Positions 6,063 to 9,776 of a stretch of DNA of 9,776 nt are shown here, one piece after another. The stretch is from Acidimicrobiia bacterium (lineage in GTDB: Bacteria; Actinomycetota; Acidimicrobiia; Spongiisociales; UBA5794), in contig JAUVPA010000046.1 of the NCBI GenBank assembly GCA_030598905.1, positions 1-9,776 on the forward strand, written 5' to 3'. Each line of letters begins with the position of its first letter. Position 1 is the stretch's first letter. The notes below the pieces were generated by a model. It saw nothing but the letters and a program-made list of their open reading frames with translations. It did not search any database and had not been told where the DNA came from. The translations under genes and the position numbers were made by a program.

Positions 6063-6949
6063 GTGCGGAGGTAGCGATGGACTGCGAGGCTCAGGCTGCT
6101 GCCGATCAGGCCGGCAAACATTCCGAACAGCAGGACCAGCGCGCCCCGCTCGATCAGGAAGTCGTTCTTCACTCCAAGGTTGATCCACTCCGGCAGATCG
6201 GTGAGTCGATCCACCGCCATCTGTTGCGCCACGATGATGAACGCCACCGCCAGGATTCCTCCCACGAGCCCTTCAAAGGCTCCCTCGAGAAGGAACGGCG
6301 TTCGAACAAACCAGTTGCTGGCTCCCACAAGCCGCATGATCTCGATCTCCTCGCGACGCGCGTAGATCGCCATGTGGATCGTGTTCGCGATGAGCGCCAC
6401 GGCTGCGACGCCGAGCGCCACAGCCAAGAGCCAGAACATGATGCGTAATCCGTCACGCAAGGCGATCATCGCGTCGATCGCCGGTCCAGCCGATTGGACG
6501 CGTTCGAGGCCCGGTGTCCCTTCGAGCCGGACGACAATCGTCCGATATTCCTTGGGATCTTCCGGTTGGATGCGAAGAGACGCCGGGACGATGTCGGGGT
6601 TCTCGTTGATGACCCTCAGCACCGCAGGCTGATTGACAAACAAGCTTCGAGCCTCAACGAGGGCGTCGGCCTTGGATACGAAGAAGACGTCCTTCACCTC
6701 GCTCCAACTCTGCACTTCGGTGGTGAGGTCGGCGATCGCCTGAGGCGTGACCTCGTCGCGTACGAACGCGATGACCCTCACGTCCTCAGCCCATTGGATG
6801 GTGTTGACCCGGACGACCTCGCCGAACACGAGTGTGCCGAACGTCAGGGTGAGTGAGATGAAGACCGCGAGGATTGCGCCGAGGACGACCAGCGTGTTGC
6901 GGCCAATGTTGGTGAACGCCTCGCGCAATACGTAGTTGATCCGAGTCAT
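6059..6949 (-). CDS. ftsX: Cell-division ABC transporter-like permease FtsX
   Basis: FtsX is the membrane half of the FtsEX complex at the division septum, where ATP hydrolysis by FtsE is passed to a periplasmic or extracellular wall hydrolase. The 296 residues show the expected topology: N-terminal INYVLREAFTNIGRN leader, TM1 (about 19-43), a large external domain (about 44-167), then TM2 (168-195), TM3 (219-243) and TM4 (268-290). The external domain contains the ENPDIVPASLRI block, equivalent to the NP..AS motif conserved in FtsX. The cytoplasmic segment ARREEIEIMRLVGAS after TM2 is the classical coupling region. Both ends overlap neighbours as ATGA, with ftsE upstream and the M23 hydrolase downstream, so the three are likely co-translated in order. 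Confidence 0.96.
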   Translation of the reverse strand: MTRINYVLREAFTNIGRNTLVVLGAILAVFISLTLTFGTLVFGEVVRVNTIQWAEDVRVIAFVRDEVTPQAIADLTTEVQSWSEVKDVFFVSKADALVEARSLFVNQPAVLRVINENPDIVPASLRIQPEDPKEYRTIVVRLEGTPGLERVQSAGPAIDAMIALRDGLRIMFWLLAVALGVAAVALIANTIHMAIYARREEIEIMRLVGASNWFVRTPFLLEGAFEGLVGGILAVAFIIVAQQMAVDRLTDLPEWINLGVKNDFLIERGALVLLFGMFAGLIGSSLSLAVHRYLRT

Positions 6950-7764
6950 TCGTTGCCTTCGCCGATGACCGGCACCTCACCAGTGGAATCGGGAACGGTG
7001 ACCGGCTCTTGGGGCGCTTCGTCCACGTCGGGTGAAGGCGTGATGGCGACCGGAGGGGCGGTTGTCGTCATCGGTTGCTGCTGCGCCGTTTCGTACACAC
7101 CGCGGGCCTCGTCGCGAACCACTCGACCGCGATCGAGCTCGACCACACGCCGACGCATGGCGTCGACAATGGCGTGGTCGTGTGTCGCCATCACCACGGT
7201 CGTGCCCGTGCGGTTGATACGGTCGAGAATCCGCATGATGCCCACCGAGGTGCCGGGGTCGAGGTTCCCGGTCGGCTCGTCGGCAAGGAGGATCAACGGT
7301 CGATTCACGAAGGCGCGAGCAACCGACACACGCTGCTGCTCGCCGCCGGAGAGTTGGCGGGGATACCGATCCGCCTTCGCCGAGAGGCCGACGAGCTTCA
7401 GAACCTGGGGAACTTGGGACCGGATGATCGCCTGGTTCTTCCCCGTGACCTCCATTGCGAACGCAACATTCTCGTAGACGGTCTTGGTTGGCAGCAGCTT
7501 GAAGTCCTGGAAGACCGTACCGATCGACCGACGGAGATGCGGTACCTTCCAAGACGGGAGGCTCGAGGCGTGTTTGCCCGCCACCCACACGTCTCCGTTC
7601 GTCGGTGGTTCTTCGCGCATGATCAGGCGAATCAGAGTCGATTTTCCCGACCCCGACGGGCCAACGAGAAAGATGAATTCACCCTTGTTGACGTCGATGT
7701 CGATGTCTTTGACGGCCACAACTCCACCGTCGTAGACCTTCGTGACATTCTCAAGACGAATCAT
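6946..7764 (-). CDS. ftsE: Cell-division ATP-binding protein FtsE with extended C-terminal tail
   Basis: FtsE is the cytoplasmic ATPase of FtsEX. All ABC motifs are in place: Walker A GPSGSGKS (35-42), Q-loop VFQDFKLL (84-91), signature LSGGEQQR (138-145), Walker B LILLADEPT with Glu163, and the switch His195 in ATHDH. Typical FtsE proteins end at about 220-230 residues. This one is 272 residues, with a tail from about 227 onward that is rich in Pro, Thr, Val and acidic residues and probably disordered. The start ATG at 7764 gives the usual MIRLENVTKVY, and its stop overlaps the ftsX ATG. The 100 bases upstream, before prfB, hold a weak hairpin and could hold a promoter, but I see no convincing boxes. 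Confidence 0.97.
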   Translation of the reverse strand: MIRLENVTKVYDGGVVAVKDIDIDVNKGEFIFLVGPSGSGKSTLIRLIMREEPPTNGDVWVAGKHASSLPSWKVPHLRRSIGTVFQDFKLLPTKTVYENVAFAMEVTGKNQAIIRSQVPQVLKLVGLSAKADRYPRQLSGGEQQRVSVARAFVNRPLILLADEPTGNLDPGTSVGIMRILDRINRTGTTVVMATHDHAIVDAMRRRVVELDRGRVVRDEARGVYETAQQQPMTTTAPPVAITPSPDVDEAPQEPVTVPDSTGEVPVIGEGNE

Positions 7765-7816
7765 CAGGAACCTTGGAACCGATGGATTGGTACCCCACCC
7801 TCGAAGCCCAAAACGA

Positions 7817-7840
7817 GGTTACCGGGGGTCTCCGTTAACC
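7817..7840 (-). terminator. Weak hairpin between prfB and ftsE
   Basis: GGTTACCGG (7817-7825) pairs with CCGTTAACC (7832-7840) as a 9-position stem with one mismatch and a 6-nt loop. It lies about 25 bases after the prfB stop on the minus strand. No T-run follows, so termination would be partial at best; it may allow some readthrough from prfB into ftsE. Other nearby G/C runs could pair differently. Confidence 0.35.
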
Positions 7841-7864
7841 CCGAGTGTTTCAGATGGCAGGCCG

Positions 7865-8972
7865 TCAGGAGGACCCGGCCCTCCGCCATTGCAAGTAAGA
7901 GTCGATCAGGGGATCGATGTCGCCGTCGAGAACACCCTGAATGTTGCCGATATCGTACTCAGTCCTCAGATCCTTCACCATCTGATAGGGCTGCATCACG
8001 TAGCTGCGGATCTGGCGGCCCCAACCGGCTTCGGTCTGCTCGCCGCGGATGGCATCGATCTCCTTCTGCTGATCCAGTCGCGCCCGTTCCGCCAATCGTG
8101 TCGCCAACAACTGGAGGGCGCGTGCCCGATTCTGGATCTGGGATCGCTCTGCTTGACAGCTCACCACGATGCCAGTCGGCAGGTGCGTCATCCTGACGGC
8201 TGAGTCCGTCTTGTTGACATGCTGGCCGCCGGCGCCCGACGACCGATACGTGTCTATCCGCAGGTCGTCCGGGTTGATCTCGACCTCGGCGACATCCACC
8301 TCGGGCAGGACATCAACTCCGGCGAACGACGTGTGGCGGCGAGATTGGGCATCAAACGGGCTGATGCGAACGAGACGGTGAGTACCTCGTTCGCTCTCGA
8401 ATGTGCCGTAGGCGTGTTCACCCTTGATCGTGATCGTGGCCGACTTGATGCCCGCCTCGTCACCGACCTGGTATTCGTCGACCTCGAAGTCGAAATCGGA
8501 GCGCTCCAGGTAGCGGGTGTACATCCGGAACATCATGTCCGCCCAATCCTGGGCATCAACTCCGCCGGCCCCGGCGTGAACCGATATGATCGCCGTCCGA
8601 TCGTCGTATTCGCCGAAGAAAAGTGTCTCGCGTTCGAGATCGGCCAACGTTCGCTCCGTCGACGCCAATTCGGAGGCGACATCGTCTAGCGAGGCCTTGT
8701 CTCCTTCCTCGACGGCGAGCTCCAATAGGACCTCGCCGTCGTCGAGAGTCGATTCCAAAGCCGCTACGTGCGAAATGATCTGCTCATTGCGAGCCAGTTT
8801 CCGTGTTACTTGGAGGGCGCGATCCTGGTCGTCCCACAAGTCGGGGGCGGAGGCGGCTTCCTTCAGCTCCTCGACCTCGGTTTCTTTGCCTGCGATGTCA
8901 AAGGAACCTCCGGGCATCGTCGAGCCGGGAACGAAGATCTTCCAGGAGAGCGCGGATTTCAGTGGGTTCCAT
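7865..8972 (-). CDS. prfB: Peptide chain release factor 2, expressed by programmed +1 frameshift
   Basis: RF2 ends translation at UGA and UAA codons. The zero frame starts at ATG 8972 and runs 24 codons (MEPTEIRALLEDLRSRLDD, then ARRFL) to an in-frame TGA (8898-8900). Skipping one base there continues with DIAGKETEVEEL to the stop at 7865-7867, giving 368 residues, the normal RF2 length. The shift site is CGG AGG TTC CTT TGA C, with the Shine-Dalgarno-like GGAGG three bases before CTT as in E. coli. The anticodon-like SPF motif (204-206) identifies RF2, not RF1. The catalytic GGQ lies at 248-250 within SSGAGGQHVNKTDSAVR. An ATG two codons upstream (8978) is also in frame. Low RF2 favours the shift, so the gene autoregulates. 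Coding segments are 8972-8901 and 8899-7865. Confidence 0.96.
8897..8912 (-). promoter_or_regulatory. prfB programmed +1 frameshift site
   Basis: On the minus strand this reads CGGAGG TTC CTT TGA C. The elements are a Shine-Dalgarno-like stimulator (8907-8912), a 3-base spacer, the slippery CTT codon (8901-8903), the RF2-specific stop TGA (8898-8900) and a following C, the weakest termination context. The arrangement and spacing equal the well-studied bacterial RF2 autoregulatory site. The two frames join exactly at Asp25. Confidence 0.95.
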
Positions 8973-8978
8973 GGTCAT

Positions 8979-9184
8979 CAGTCGTTAGTCGCTGGCAAGA
9001 GCCAGCCGCGAGGTTATCGAGAAAGTGACCGCCACCTCCTACTGACAGACAACGGTTAGCACCCAACGATTGGACATTCGCTTCTCCAACACCTCGGTCG
9101 CGCACGGATCGGGGAGCTCGCCCCTCTGGACTTGGTGTCACCCTGTGGTTCTTCGGCAAAGCGGAGGAACACTGACCCGGGGCG
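8979..9184. promoter_or_regulatory. secA-prfB intergenic region, presumed prfB promoter/leader
   Basis: These 206 bases hold no supported gene. A perfect 6-bp hairpin (GCTGGC at 8991-8996, GCCAGC at 9001-9006, loop AAGA) lies 19 bases before the prfB ATG and could shape its leader. A 5-bp hairpin CTGAC/GTCAG (9172-9188) spans the secA stop. On the minus strand, AGGAGG occurs about 65 bases before prfB, followed by only a 16-codon frame whose GTG overlaps it. I see no clear -35/-10 pair and no U-tract terminator for secA. Confidence 0.35.
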
Positions 9185-9776
9185 TCAGGCGGAAAGGGGT
9201 TCGGCGCCTGGGGCTCCGTGGCAGCGCTTGTACTTCTTGCCCGAGCCACAGGGACATGCTTCGTTGCGTCCGATCTTGTCACCGTCGCGCTTGACCTGAC
9301 GCACCCTCTGTTGAGCCGCCGTCTTGGCCGACGACGTTGAGACCGCGCCCGGCTGTGGCTGCTGCTTCTGCTGGACGACATCGACGTGATACATATAGCG
9401 GATGGCATCGTGTTTCACGGAATCGACGAGCTCTTCGAAGAGGGCGAAACCTTCTCGCTGATACTCGACCAGCGGATCGCGTTGTCCCATGGCGCGCAAC
9501 CCGATTCCGGAACGGAGGTAATCCATCTCGGCAAGGTGCTCTCGCCACTTGTTGTCGATCACGGAGAGCACGACTGTGCGCTCGATCTGGCGGATGACCT
9601 CGATACCGATCGCTTCAACGCGAGCGTCGTAGGCCTTCTCGGCGTCTTCGAGGTAAGCCTCGACGACCTCGTCGTCGACAAGTGTCTCGGGGTCGTCGAA
9701 GTCCACCTTGCTGAGGCCGGCCTGATAGATCGTCCCCACGCGGGTTTCGAATTCACCCCAATCCCACTCGTAGGCA
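9185..9776 (-). CDS. secA: Preprotein translocase ATPase SecA, C-terminal part (5' end outside window)
   Basis: SecA drives unfolded preproteins through SecYEG at the membrane using ATP. The visible 196 residues are its C-terminus; the frame stays open to the right edge (AYEWDWGEFETRVG reads in from position 9775). Helical-scaffold/wing residues appear as IERTVVLSVIDNKWREHL, then EMDYLRSGIGLRAMGQRDPL and FEELVDSVKHDAIRYMY, all strongly conserved in SecA. A Gln/Pro/Ser-rich linker leads to the zinc-binding SEC-C tail, RNEACPCGSGKKYKRCHG, with Cys174, Cys176, Cys185 and His186 of the visible part. This tail binds SecB or ribosomes and phospholipids in other bacteria. The last residues, APGAEPLSA, end at TGA. 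The nucleotide-binding domains are not in the window, so integrity of the whole gene cannot be judged. Confidence 0.96.
   Translation of the reverse strand, partial: AYEWDWGEFETRVGTIYQAGLSKVDFDDPETLVDDEVVEAYLEDAEKAYDARVEAIGIEVIRQIERTVVLSVIDNKWREHLAEMDYLRSGIGLRAMGQRDPLVEYQREGFALFEELVDSVKHDAIRYMYHVDVVQQKQQPQPGAVSTSSAKTAAQQRVRQVKRDGDKIGRNEACPCGSGKKYKRCHGAPGAEPLSA

Noticed and set aside
4968..6074. Plus-strand open frame (368 codons) opposite the M23 peptidase
   Set aside because: The minus strand encodes a signal peptide, coiled coil and intact M23 motifs; the plus frame has none.
6063..6188. Longer N-terminus for the M23 hydrolase
   Set aside because: It would bury a textbook signal peptide 42 residues inside the protein and overlap ftsX deeply; the ATG at 6062 forms the same ATGA overlap seen elsewhere.
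7848..7866. Possible third copy of the palindromic element near the prfB stop
   Set aside because: Only GGCAGGCC is shared, with no arm symmetry and no GCGTACG core.
7075..8196. Plus-strand open frame (373 codons) opposite ftsE and the end of prfB
   Set aside because: It spans two real minus-strand genes and their gap and has a composition typical of antisense frames.
8985..9040. Leader-peptide gene of about 16 codons upstream of prfB
   Set aside because: Its GTG start overlaps the AGGAGG that would have to serve as its ribosome-binding site, and the peptide shows no regulatory codon run.

Overview
The window reads as a housekeeping segment of a fairly high-GC bacterial chromosome, most likely an actinobacterium. 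The reasons are the gene order secA - prfB - ftsE - ftsX - M23 peptidase - smpB - ssrA, the GC-rich coding style, the use of GTG/TTG-capable starts, and hairpins without U-tracts at gene ends. An Acidimicrobiia-like lineage is my guess from gene order and protein style; the sequence alone does not prove it.

Left block (1-2945, plus strand): a tightly packed operon joined by ATGA stop/start overlaps. It holds the C-terminal end of a helical-repeat (TPR-like) protein, a YbaK-type Cys-tRNA(Pro) deacylase-like protein, a phenylacetate-CoA ligase (PaaK) gene broken by two in-frame stop codons 27 bases apart, and an LigB-superfamily (YgiD/DODA-like) extradiol dioxygenase.

Middle block (2946-4853): a perfect 20-bp palindrome and a second hairpin lie between the convergent ygiD-like gene and ssrA. 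Next come a complete one-piece tmRNA gene (minus, 353 nt, tag ADEPVALAA, encoded CCA), a short divergent promoter region, a membrane-anchored thioredoxin-like protein with a CPHC active site (plus), and smpB (minus). A diverged copy of the same palindrome lies just upstream of smpB, so the two copies bracket the ssrA - thioredoxin - smpB block.

Right block (4851-9776, all minus): a secreted coiled-coil M23 peptidoglycan hydrolase, ftsX and ftsE form one overlapping unit, a cell-division hydrolase and its ABC-type activator. Upstream of it are prfB (release factor 2), which carries the classical programmed +1 frameshift at CTT TGA C, and the C-terminal end of secA with its zinc-binding SEC-C tail.

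Functionally, the right side combines protein export (SecA), translation termination (RF2), ribosome rescue (SmpB and tmRNA) and septal wall cleavage (FtsEX and M23). I see no CRISPR array, integrase, transposase, rRNA or tRNA gene. The parts most worth a second look are the doubly interrupted paaK and the paired palindromic element around ssrA/smpB.
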